Shown here: in pieces, positions 16,956 to 23,532 of the stretch | Position numbering within the stretch: position 1 is the first letter of the stretch | How the letters are laid out: every line of letters begins with the position of its first letter | Assembly (NCBI GenBank): GCA_000435635.1 | Contig: FR882144.1 | Span: forward strand, 1-25,971 | DNA length: 25,971 nt | DNA from: Prevotella sp. CAG:1320 | GTDB lineage: Bacteria > Bacteroidota > Bacteroidia > Bacteroidales > Bacteroidaceae | Reading direction: 5' to 3' | Position numbers and translations under genes: made by a program | The notes under the pieces: model-generated | Databases searched by the model: none | The model's input: only the letters and a program-made list of their open reading frames with translations | What the model was told of the DNA's origin: nothing

Positions 16956-16987
16956 AGCGGTGGCCGGTTTTCTGGTCACCGCTTTTT
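16956..16987 (+). terminator. Intrinsic terminator of the M23 peptidase gene
   Basis: AGCGGTGGCCGG (16956-16967) pairs with CTGGTCACCGCT (16972-16983), a 12-bp stem with two G:T pairs and a TTTT loop, followed by a T run to 16987. Confidence 0.88.
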
Positions 16988-17050
16988 CGTGTGTTTTCCT
17001 TAAATGAATATCCGCATTTTGCCCAATTACTCCCTTGCAAATGAAACTAT

Positions 17051-17125
17051 GCTTCAACCGCGATAGAAGCAAGGATAAATAGTGAAGTATCCAATAATAC
17101 TTGGCCATAGAAGCAAGGATACTTT
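17051..17125. repeat. 15-bp direct repeat ATAGAAGCAAGGATA with overlapping inverted repeats
   Basis: ATAGAAGCAAGGATA occurs at 17063-17077 and 17107-17121, 44 bp apart (twice the 22-bp period of the nearby array C). Between and around them are AAGTATCC (17086-17093) with its inverse GGATACTT (17117-17124), AAGTAT/ATACTT, and GCTTC (17051-17055) facing GAAGC (17066-17070). It may be an old decayed array, but this is not shown. The rest of 16988-17210 contains no gene I can support. Confidence 0.65.
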
Positions 17126-17212
17126 GAAGGCGGAGGTTTACCATAAAAATGCTTCTTATTTCCTGTTGGGGGAATTGAGGATATTCATATAATCTATTAT
17201 TGTCAAAGTGTA

Positions 17213-17232
17213 GAGACGCATTCTTGCGTCTC
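17213..17232. repeat. GAGACGCA-TTCT-TGCGTCTC hairpin
   Basis: A perfect 8-bp inverted repeat with a 4-base loop in the convergent gap. No T run follows, so it is not a standard terminator. GAGACGCA-type palindromes are, as far as I recall, a recurrent intergenic repeat in Bacteroidetes and some other phyla; I cannot check copy number here. Confidence 0.65.
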
Positions 17233-17332
17233 AGCAAGCAAGATTGCCGAATAAAATCGCCTGTCGCGAAGACTTGATGGAAAGCCGCCTGTGAGAATGA
17301 AATTCGTTTGCCATGCCAGAAAGAATCCGCGA

Positions 17333-17443
17333 AAAAGTCAGTACTACTGCTTTTCAATATCAGTAGTACTGGAATCGAAAAGCAGTAGTACTGGAATCGA
17401 AAAGCAGTAGTACTGAAATCAAATATCAGTAGTATTGGCTTTT
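17333..17443. repeat. Array C: five CAGTA-C/G-TACTG odd palindromes at exact 22-bp period
   Basis: Units start at 17339, 17361, 17383, 17405 and 17427. The first is CAGTACTACTG (centre C), the next three CAGTAGTACTG (centre G), and the last CAGTAGTATTG (one change). Spacers, all 11 bp, are CTTTTCAATAT, GAATCGAAAAG twice and AAATCAAATAT. The switch point (C unit, CTTTTCAATAT, G unit; 33 bp) is identical to 5851-5883 in array A. The ends are again AAAAGT (17333-17338) and GCTTTT (17438-17443). Like array A, it sits between two convergent genes. Confidence 0.92.
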
Positions 17444-17510
17444 GGGGAGTGTATGGCTGAAATTTTAGGGCGTTATTAATGGGGAATTTGTACATTTCAG
17501 TGTAGGGCAT

Positions 17511-17546
17511 AAAAAAGCGGCCCTATGCGTATAGGGTCGCTTTTTT
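17511..17546. terminator. Bidirectional intrinsic terminator, mainly for the HU gene
   Basis: AAAAAAGCGGCCCTAT (17511-17526) pairs with ATAGGGTCGCTTTTTT (17531-17546) around a GCGT loop, with one wobble position. It has a T run on both strands and ends 20 bases from the HU stop at 17567, so it works as terminator for HU and can stop transcripts from the left. Confidence 0.92.
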
Positions 17547-17566
17547 ATCTTGCCTAAGACCGATGC

Positions 17567-17839
17567 TTATTTGAGAGCGTCAGCGAGCTCTGCGCCAGCC
17601 TTGAACTTAGCTACTTTTTTAGCGGGGATTTGGATCTTTTCCTTGGTGGCGGGGTTGATGCCCTCACGTGCAGGGCGCTCAGATACGGCGAATGTACCGA
17701 AACCGATGAGCTGTATCTTGTCACCGGCGATAAGAGCTTGCTTGATGGTGTCAACAGTGGCCTCAAGAGCCTTTTTTGCGTCAGCCTTGCTAATGCCTGC
17801 GCTCTCCGCGATTTTGTTAATCAATTCTGTCTTGTTCAT
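17567..17839 (-). CDS. HU-family DNA-binding protein
   Basis: A 90-residue nucleoid protein that binds and bends DNA as a dimer. The N-terminus MNKTELINKIAESAGISKADAK is the HU helix pair. The core has IGFGTFAVSERPAR and the DNA-contact arm with the prolines of REGINPATKEKIQIPAKKV, and it ends FKAGAELADALK as in bacterial HU. It has its own strong promoter (17954-17984, minus strand), a leader of about 105 bases and a strong terminator, consistent with high expression. Close to canonical HU-beta; whether to call it hupA or hupB cannot be settled from sequence. Confidence 0.96.
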   Translation of the reverse strand: MNKTELINKIAESAGISKADAKKALEATVDTIKQALIAGDKIQLIGFGTFAVSERPAREGINPATKEKIQIPAKKVAKFKAGAELADALK

Positions 17840-17953
17840 AGTTGTATAATAATTATAAAATTAATATTTTATTTCCGTGGAATTACGGAAGTAATATACT
17901 CGTTTCTGCTCCCTCATGGTAAAGATGTGGCTTATAATGAGGCTTTTCAGCTA

Positions 17954-17984
17954 CAAATATAAGCTAATCATTTGAAAACCCAAA
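17954..17984 (-). promoter_or_regulatory. Promoter of the HU gene
   Basis: Read on the minus strand: TTTG (17981-17984), 19 bp, then TATATTTG (17954-17961), an exact match to the Bacteroidetes promoter form. It lies about 115 bp before the HU start. Confidence 0.8.
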
Positions 17985-17988
17985 TAAA

Positions 17989-18030
17989 AAGTGGAGAAAA
18001 GTAGATAAAAACTTCAAAAAAAGTGGATAA
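17989..18030 (+). repeat. Three 10-bp AAGTRGAKAA repeats in the HU/rhomboid divergent gap
   Basis: AAGTGGAGAA (17989-17998) and AAGTAGATAA (17999-18008) are in direct tandem; AAGTGGATAA (18021-18030) follows after 12 bp. The last is one base from the inverse of a DnaA box (TGTGGATAA). They sit just upstream of the HU -33 element and between the two divergent promoters, so they may be protein-binding sites for regulation. Confidence 0.5.
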
Positions 18031-18067
18031 GTGCTCTATTTTAGCGGTTTTTCACGGATATTTTTCG

Positions 18068-18075
18068 TAATTTTG
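18068..18075 (+). promoter_or_regulatory. -7 promoter element for the rhomboid gene
   Basis: TAATTTTG matches TAnnTTTG, 32 bases before the ATG at 18108. A -33 TTTG at normal spacing is not evident. It would drive the rhomboid and the EEP-family gene. Confidence 0.5.
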
Positions 18076-18107
18076 CGCCATCAATAAAGTTAAGGAGACA
18101 ACACAGC

Positions 18108-18974
18108 ATGCAAAGTTTACCCACCATCACGAGGAACCTCCTGCTCATCAACGTATTGGCTCTTTTGGCCAATGGTGTGTTCGGTATGTTCATGGCAAAC
18201 CAGGGAATGGAAGTGGACTTAAATTCCTATTTGGCCCTTTACTATATCGGGTCACCCTATTTCCAGATATACCAGCTGGTAACGTATATGTTCATGCATG
18301 GTGGATGGATACACCTTATCTTCAACATGTTCGCCCTTTGGATGTTTGGAGGCATCATTGAGCGTATGTGGGGACCAAAGAAGTTCCTTTTCTATTATCT
18401 CGCTTGTGGCATAGGAGCGGGACTTACCCAGGAGGCGGTACAGTTCCTGGGCTTCGCCAGTCCTTTTTCCTCCACGGTGGGAGCCTCGGGCGCGGTCTTT
18501 GGCATCTTGTTGGCATTCGGCATGCTGTTTCCCAACGAACGGCTGTTTATCATTCCCATCCCTTTCCCCATCAAGGCCAAATGGCTCGTGATAGGCTATG
18601 GTGCGCTGGAGCTAGTGCAGGCGTTTGGCTATAATGACGGCGTGGCTCATTTCGCCCACTTGGGAGGCATGATATTCGGATATTTCCTGATACGTTATTG
18701 GACCAAGCACCCAGGGCGGAGCGGCTATTATGACAACCCAGACCCTTTCGACAAGCTGCGCAATGCCTATGGCAACTGGCGTAAGCGGCAAGCGAGAGAG
18801 CAATCTCGACGAGATGCCCAAAGCGACAGACAGCAAGACTGGGACTACAACGCGCGACAGCGGCGCAAGCAAGAGGAAATAGACCGCATACTCGACAAGA
18901 TACGCAAGAGCGGGTATGACAGCCTTACGTGGGAAGAAAAGCAGACACTTTTCGACCAAAGCAATAAGAAGTGA
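18108..18974 (+). CDS. Rhomboid-family intramembrane serine protease
   Basis: A 288-residue membrane protease that cleaves transmembrane segments of other proteins. Six or so membrane helices occupy residues about 8-205. The catalytic Ser127 is in VGASGAVFG, and the partner His184 is in AHLGGMIFG (His181 is also nearby). The L1-side motif HGGWIHLIFNMFALWMFGG is present, so the active site is complete. Residues about 215-288 form a highly charged cytoplasmic tail rich in R, K, Q, D and E, longer than in the core fold. The EEP-family gene starts 28 bp after it, probably in the same transcript. The substrate is unknown. Confidence 0.94.
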   Translation: MQSLPTITRNLLLINVLALLANGVFGMFMANQGMEVDLNSYLALYYIGSPYFQIYQLVTYMFMHGGWIHLIFNMFALWMFGGIIERMWGPKKFLFYYLACGIGAGLTQEAVQFLGFASPFSSTVGASGAVFGILLAFGMLFPNERLFIIPIPFPIKAKWLVIGYGALELVQAFGYNDGVAHFAHLGGMIFGYFLIRYWTKHPGRSGYYDNPDPFDKLRNAYGNWRKRQAREQSRRDAQSDRQQDWDYNARQRRKQEEIDRILDKIRKSGYDSLTWEEKQTLFDQSNKK

Positions 18975-19002
18975 GACTTTCTGTGGACGATAGGCAAGGG
19001 CA

Positions 19003-20100
19003 ATGATACGGCAATTGAAGACCTTTACGTTGCGCCTGATAGCGGGTGCCAATGTGGTGACGGTGGTTTTGATGTTGATGGTGGGATGCTCAGGGCGTCT
19101 CAATCCCGACACTCATCCTATGCTCTCCAATGCCAACTTGTTCTTCCCCGTCTTCATGATTGTCAATTTCGCTTTTCTGGTCTTTTGGCTATTGTTCAAA
19201 TGGCGTTGGGTTTTGATACCTCTTGCGGGTTACGTGGTTTGTTATGTTCCCATGCGGCAATATACTCCTTTCAATATTTCCCGCGATACGCCACGGGATG
19301 CCATCAAAATCCTTTCCTATAACGTACATGGATTTTCAGGACTGAACAGCACGGATGGCACGCCGAGGCGCTTGCTGAGCTATATTGCCGTCCAAGACGC
19401 TGATATCGTGTGCTTGCAGGAGGCCCACCTAAGCCCTTATCAAGCCATGGTGGACTCCATCTTGGGCGAGCTATATCCCCATCAGGAAACCGTACGTCTC
19501 GCGGAAGGTGGAGACTGCGTGGCGGTATTGAGTAAATATCCCATCTTGCGCAAGGAGCGTATTGAATATCCCTCAAGGGGAAACTTGAGCGCGGCTTTCT
19601 ACCTCAAATTGCCAACGGATACCCTTCTCGTCATCAACAATCACCTTGAGACCACAGGCCTTTCGCCTGAGGACAGAAGCCAGTTCAAGAGCCTGGTGAA
19701 AGGGGAATTGCGAGACAAGCAGGTAGTAGAGGAGACATCCAAGCTCCTGATTTATAAATTGGCGGAGGCTACTGCCAAGCGAGCCCCACAGGCCAGGGCG
19801 GTGGCGGATTATATTAAGGCGCATCAAGGGAAGCCGATGATAGTATGTGGCGACTTCAACGATGGCCCTCAATCCTATTCCTTGCGTACTGTGGCGGAGG
19901 GGCTTACCGATTGCTACGTGGCCAGTGCCAATGGGCCAGGCATCAGCTATAATCGCAATGGCTTCTTCGTGCGCATAGACCACATTCTTTGTTCCGATGA
20001 CTTGGAGCCCTATAATTGTCGGGTAGACAGGAAGATAAAAGATTCCGACCACTATCCCATTATTTGCTGGGTAAAAGGAGTGTTGAACCCTAAAAAATAA
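19003..20100 (+). CDS. Membrane-anchored endonuclease/exonuclease/phosphatase (EEP) family protein
   Basis: A 365-residue protein with two or three N-terminal membrane helices (about 8-28, 45-65 and 67-82), then an EEP catalytic domain from about residue 100. The metal-dependent phosphoesterase motifs are complete: Asn107 in SYNVHGF, Glu140 in CLQEAH, Asp284/Asn286 in GDFNDG and Asp349/His350 in SDHYPI. Topology suggests the domain is held at the membrane, possibly outside the cytoplasm. Family members cut DNA, phosphoinositides or sphingomyelin; the substrate here cannot be inferred. Co-transcription with the rhomboid gene is likely. Confidence 0.92.
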   Translation: MIRQLKTFTLRLIAGANVVTVVLMLMVGCSGRLNPDTHPMLSNANLFFPVFMIVNFAFLVFWLLFKWRWVLIPLAGYVVCYVPMRQYTPFNISRDTPRDAIKILSYNVHGFSGLNSTDGTPRRLLSYIAVQDADIVCLQEAHLSPYQAMVDSILGELYPHQETVRLAEGGDCVAVLSKYPILRKERIEYPSRGNLSAAFYLKLPTDTLLVINNHLETTGLSPEDRSQFKSLVKGELRDKQVVEETSKLLIYKLAEATAKRAPQARAVADYIKAHQGKPMIVCGDFNDGPQSYSLRTVAEGLTDCYVASANGPGISYNRNGFFVRIDHILCSDDLEPYNCRVDRKIKDSDHYPIICWVKGVLNPKK

Positions 20101-20141
20101 TAATTAAGTGTGATAAATTTTTACGACTGAAAAAAAATATG

Positions 20142-20149
20142 TATTTTTG
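20142..20149 (+). promoter_or_regulatory. -7 promoter element for secDF
   Basis: TATTTTTG matches TAnnTTTG, 60 bases before the secDF ATG; the upstream -33 region is only T-rich (TTTTTA at 20118-20123). Confidence 0.5.
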
Positions 20150-20208
20150 CGCGACAAAATGCCCAGTGCATTAGGGTCGGAAGAATAATCAATTTCATAA
20201 CATAAACA

Positions 20209-23200
20209 ATGCAAAACAAAGGATTAGTAATTTGTATTGCCGTATTGATGACGCTCGCGAGCATCTTCTATCTGTCCTTCTCGTTTGCGACGAGATACTA
20301 TGACAGTCAAGCGGCAAAGCTCTCAGATCCCGTGGCACAGCAGAATTACAAGGATTCCGTGAAGTACCTCGGCATCTACTCTTATCAAAACTGCCTGGAG
20401 ACACAGATTGGTTTGGGTTTGGACCTCAAGGGTGGAATGAACGTCATCCTGGAGATTTCCGTCCCCGACGTAGTTGAAACCTTGGCCGACCACAAGACCG
20501 ATATAGGTTTCACCAAGGCCATGGCTGAAGCCAGGGCACAAGAAGAGGCTGAGGGGGGTGACTTCATCTCCCACTTCATAGACGCTTACCATAAGAACGC
20601 TCCAGGCCATAAGCTGGCGGAGATATTCGCTACGCAGCAGTTGCAAGGCAAGGTTTCTCCCCAAAGCACGGACGCAGAAGTGGAGAAGGCATTGCGTGCG
20701 GAAGTGCAGGCGGCCATAGACAACTCTTTCAACGTGGTAAGCACCCGTATCGATAAGTTTGGCGTGGTGCAGCCCAACATCCAGAAATTGGAGGGACAGG
20801 CAGGTCGTATCATGGTGGAGATGCCTGGTATCAGCCAGCCTGAGCGTATGCGCAAACTCTTGCAAGGTAGTGCTAACTTGGAGTTCTGGGAAACCTATAA
20901 TTCCGAGGATGTATTCCCCTATTTGCAGCAGCTTGACCAGCAGATGGCCAATGCGGGTAGTGACGCGAAAGCCGACACTATTGAGGCAAAGAAAGACACT
21001 ATTGCCGCCAAGAAAGACTCTGCCGTAGTGAAGAAAGCTACGCCAAAGATACAAATCAAGAAAGACAATGCCGAGAAGGTAAGTGCGGAGGCCGCCACTG
21101 CTGAGGCTATCAAGCAGCATCCTTTGTTGGCTCGTTTGCAATTGACGGGCGCACAGAGCTTGAGTTTGGTAGGTTACGCTAGTGTGCGTGATACGGCCGC
21201 CATCAACAAGATTATCTATTCTGAATTGGCGCAGCGTGTGTTGCCTTCAGATTTGAGACTGATGTGGAGCGCAAAGCCCGCCAACCTGCAAAACGTGAAA
21301 AATATCTATGAGTTGCATGCCTTGAAGGTGACTACTTCTACGGGACGTGCTCCGTTGGAGGGTGATGTCATCGTGGACGCAAAGGATGAATTCGACCAGA
21401 ATAACAATCCTGTTGTAAGCATGCAGATGAATACCGAGGGCGCTCGCCGTTGGGCACAAATGACCAAGGCTAATATTGGCAAGGCTATTGCTATCGTCTT
21501 GGATGGCGTGGTTTATTCAGCGCCTCGTGTCAACGGAGAGATAGATGGAGGAAATTCCCAGATTAGCGGAAGCTTCACTATCGAGGACACTAAGGACTTG
21601 GCTAACACATTGAAATCTGGCCGTATGCCAGCTCCTGCTCGTATCGTTCAGGAAGAGGTGGTAGGTCCTACGCTGGGTGCCCAGTCTATTCAGATGGGTA
21701 TCATCTCCTTTGTGGTGGCTTTCGTGCTGTTGATTACCTACATGTTCTTGATATACAACTGGATACCTGGAATGATGGCCAACTGTGCCTTGATAGTCAA
21801 CGTGTTCTTCACGTTAGGTATCTTGACATCTTTCCAAGCCGCGCTAACGCTACCAGGTCTTGCGGGTATGGTGCTCTCGCTAGGTACGGCGGTAGATGCC
21901 AACGTGCTTATCTTTGAGCGTATCAAGGAGGAATTGCGCGCCGGCAAGGGAATGAAGCAAGCCGTGGCCGCAGGTTATGGCAATGCCTTCTCCGCTATCT
22001 TCGACTCCAACCTCACCTCTTTGCTGACGGGTATTATCCTGCTGGTTACCGGTACAGGTCCTATTCGTGGTTTTGCCACCACTTGGATTATTGGTATTGT
22101 AGTTTCATTCTTCACCGCCGTTTACCTCACCCGTGTGGTATACGATAGTCAATTGAAGAAAGACCGTTGGTTGAATGTCAAGTTCGTGACACCGATTTCT
22201 CGTAACTTGATGGTGGGCATGAAGATTCCTTTCATGAAGTACTTCAAGTACACCCTGCCCATCATGATAGGAGCAATCATCGTGTTCGTGGCAAGTTTCT
22301 GCATTCGAGGCTTGAGCAAGAGTATCGATTTTACGGGAGGTCGCAACTATGTTATCACCTTCGAGAAATCTGTTGAGCCAGAGCAAATTCGTACCTTGCT
22401 CGCCAACGCTTTCGTAAATGAAGATGGTACGCCAGCAACCACTACGGCTATCGCCATTGGTACCGATGGCAAGACCATTCGTGTATCCACTAACTACAAG
22501 ATAGAAAGCAATGATCCCAACGTGGATGACGAGGCAGAGACCATTCTTTACAATGTGCTGAAGAAGGCCAACTTGATTACGCAAGAAAGTGTTGTCGCGT
22601 TCAAGAATCCGGATATCCGACAAGGTGGTTCTATCATCAGTAGCACCAAGGTGGGTCCTTCCGTGGCCAAGAGCACTACGCAGGGAGCCTTTATCAGTGT
22701 AGGTTTGGCGTTGATAGCCATCTTCCTCTACATCTTGCTGCGCTTCCGCAATGTTGCCTTCTCTTTGGGCTCCACTTTTGCGTTGGCCATAGATGCCCTC
22801 ACCGTGATAGGTTTCTATTCACTCTGCTGGGGTTGGATAGGCTTCTCGTTGGAAATAGACCAAACGTTTATTGGTGCTATACTGACCGTGATAGGTTACT
22901 CCATCAACGATAAGGTGGTGGTATTCGACCGTATCCGTGAGAACATGCAGTTACATCCAAAAGAAGATCGTTACCAGCTGTTCAATCGTTCTATAAACGA
23001 GACGCTGACCCGTACCATTAATACGGGCGGTACTACCTTGCTCGTATTGCTCTGCATCTTCTTCATCGGTGGAGCAAGCATCCGCAGCTTTGCTTTCGCC
23101 ATGAGTTTGGGAGTTATCTTCGGTACGCTATCGTCTATCTTCATCGCTTCTCCTATCGCATATCGTGTGATGAAGCGCCGTGCGGGCATAGACAGTGACG

Positions 23201-23229
23201 TGAAGGGCGAAATGCTTGAAACGAAGTAA
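20209..23229 (+). CDS. secDF: Protein translocase SecDF (fused SecD-SecF)
   Basis: A 1006-residue fusion that uses the proton gradient to help SecYEG pull proteins across the inner membrane. SecD half: N-terminal helix at about 5-25, GLGLDLKGGMN (68-78), periplasmic P1 head, then helices with GTAVDANVLIFERIKEE (559-575). The SecF half begins near residue 665, with IDFTGG (706-711) and VIGYSINDKVVVFDRIREN (894-912). The conserved Asp/Asn residues of both membrane cores are present. Between residues about 245 and 305 is a low-complexity insert made of repeated ADTIEAKK/DTIAAKK/DSAVVKK units. It appears monocistronic: promoter upstream and hairpins downstream. Confidence 0.97.
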   Translation: MQNKGLVICIAVLMTLASIFYLSFSFATRYYDSQAAKLSDPVAQQNYKDSVKYLGIYSYQNCLETQIGLGLDLKGGMNVILEISVPDVVETLADHKTDIGFTKAMAEARAQEEAEGGDFISHFIDAYHKNAPGHKLAEIFATQQLQGKVSPQSTDAEVEKALRAEVQAAIDNSFNVVSTRIDKFGVVQPNIQKLEGQAGRIMVEMPGISQPERMRKLLQGSANLEFWETYNSEDVFPYLQQLDQQMANAGSDAKADTIEAKKDTIAAKKDSAVVKKATPKIQIKKDNAEKVSAEAATAEAIKQHPLLARLQLTGAQSLSLVGYASVRDTAAINKIIYSELAQRVLPSDLRLMWSAKPANLQNVKNIYELHALKVTTSTGRAPLEGDVIVDAKDEFDQNNNPVVSMQMNTEGARRWAQMTKANIGKAIAIVLDGVVYSAPRVNGEIDGGNSQISGSFTIEDTKDLANTLKSGRMPAPARIVQEEVVGPTLGAQSIQMGIISFVVAFVLLITYMFLIYNWIPGMMANCALIVNVFFTLGILTSFQAALTLPGLAGMVLSLGTAVDANVLIFERIKEELRAGKGMKQAVAAGYGNAFSAIFDSNLTSLLTGIILLVTGTGPIRGFATTWIIGIVVSFFTAVYLTRVVYDSQLKKDRWLNVKFVTPISRNLMVGMKIPFMKYFKYTLPIMIGAIIVFVASFCIRGLSKSIDFTGGRNYVITFEKSVEPEQIRTLLANAFVNEDGTPATTTAIAIGTDGKTIRVSTNYKIESNDPNVDDEAETILYNVLKKANLITQESVVAFKNPDIRQGGSIISSTKVGPSVAKSTTQGAFISVGLALIAIFLYILLRFRNVAFSLGSTFALAIDALTVIGFYSLCWGWIGFSLEIDQTFIGAILTVIGYSINDKVVVFDRIRENMQLHPKEDRYQLFNRSINETLTRTINTGGTTLLVLLCIFFIGGASIRSFAFAMSLGVIFGTLSSIFIASPIAYRVMKRRAGIDSDVKGEMLETK

Positions 23230-23236
23230 TCATATG

Positions 23237-23296
23237 TTGCCCTATATATATAATATGTATACGAGAATATCGAAGCATAGAATATATATAGGGCAA
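23237..23296. repeat. 15-bp perfect inverted repeat after secDF
   Basis: TTGCCCTATATATAT (23237-23251) and ATATATATAGGGCAA (23282-23296) are exact inverse copies around a 30-base loop that can itself pair in part (TATG with CATA; CGA with TCG). It starts 8 bases after the secDF stop. It could be a transcript-end structure for secDF or a cruciform; it lacks a directly attached T run. Confidence 0.75.
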
Positions 23297-23309
23297 TGAC
23301 ATAAAAAAG

Positions 23310-23342
23310 AGGAGCCACATTGTTGAAATGTGACTCCTTTTT
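23310..23342 (-). terminator. Terminator shared by tRNA-Arg (minus) and probably secDF (plus)
   Basis: AGGAGCCACATT (23310-23321) faces AATGTGACTCCT (23327-23338) with a 5-base loop and one imperfect position (a G:T pair on the minus strand, C.A mismatch on the plus strand). T runs follow on both strands. It begins 4 bases after the tRNA 3' end, so its first job is likely tRNA termination. Confidence 0.8.
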
Positions 23343-23416
23343 GGTAGTTCCACCGAGAATCGAACTCGGATCAAAGGTTTAGGAAACCTCCGTTCTATCC
23401 ATTGAACTATGGAACC
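23342..23416 (-). tRNA. tRNA-Arg (anticodon CCU)
   Basis: On the minus strand the cloverleaf is complete. The acceptor GGTTCCA pairs with TGGAACT (one G:T), D stem GTTC/GAAC, anticodon stem GAGGT/ACCTT with loop TTCCTAA giving anticodon CCT (reads AGG), and T arm CCGAG-TTCGATT-CTCGG. Discriminator A is followed by an encoded CCA at 23344-23342. It has its own promoter and terminator. Confidence 0.95.
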
Positions 23417-23435
23417 CCAGTGTCTTTTGACGCTG

Positions 23436-23466
23436 CAAAGATACTACTTTTCGCTAGGAAAACAAA
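23436..23466 (-). promoter_or_regulatory. Promoter of tRNA-Arg
   Basis: Minus strand: TTTG (23463-23466), 19 bp, TATCTTTG (23436-23443), an exact Bacteroidetes-type promoter. It ends 19 bases before the tRNA 5' end. Confidence 0.8.
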
Positions 23467-23532
23467 ATAAACTGGCTGGAAATTTTCTCATCCACTATCA
23501 ACAATAGGCATTAATAAGGCAAATTTGACTGT

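Noticed and set aside
17213..17232. GAGACGCA hairpin as a terminator
   Set aside because: No T run follows on either strand.
16914..17510. Minus-strand open frame of 198 codons between the M23 and HU genes
   Set aside because: It runs through the M23 terminator, the GAGACG hairpin and array C, has no recognisable domain and is low-complexity at its start. It is best explained as chance.
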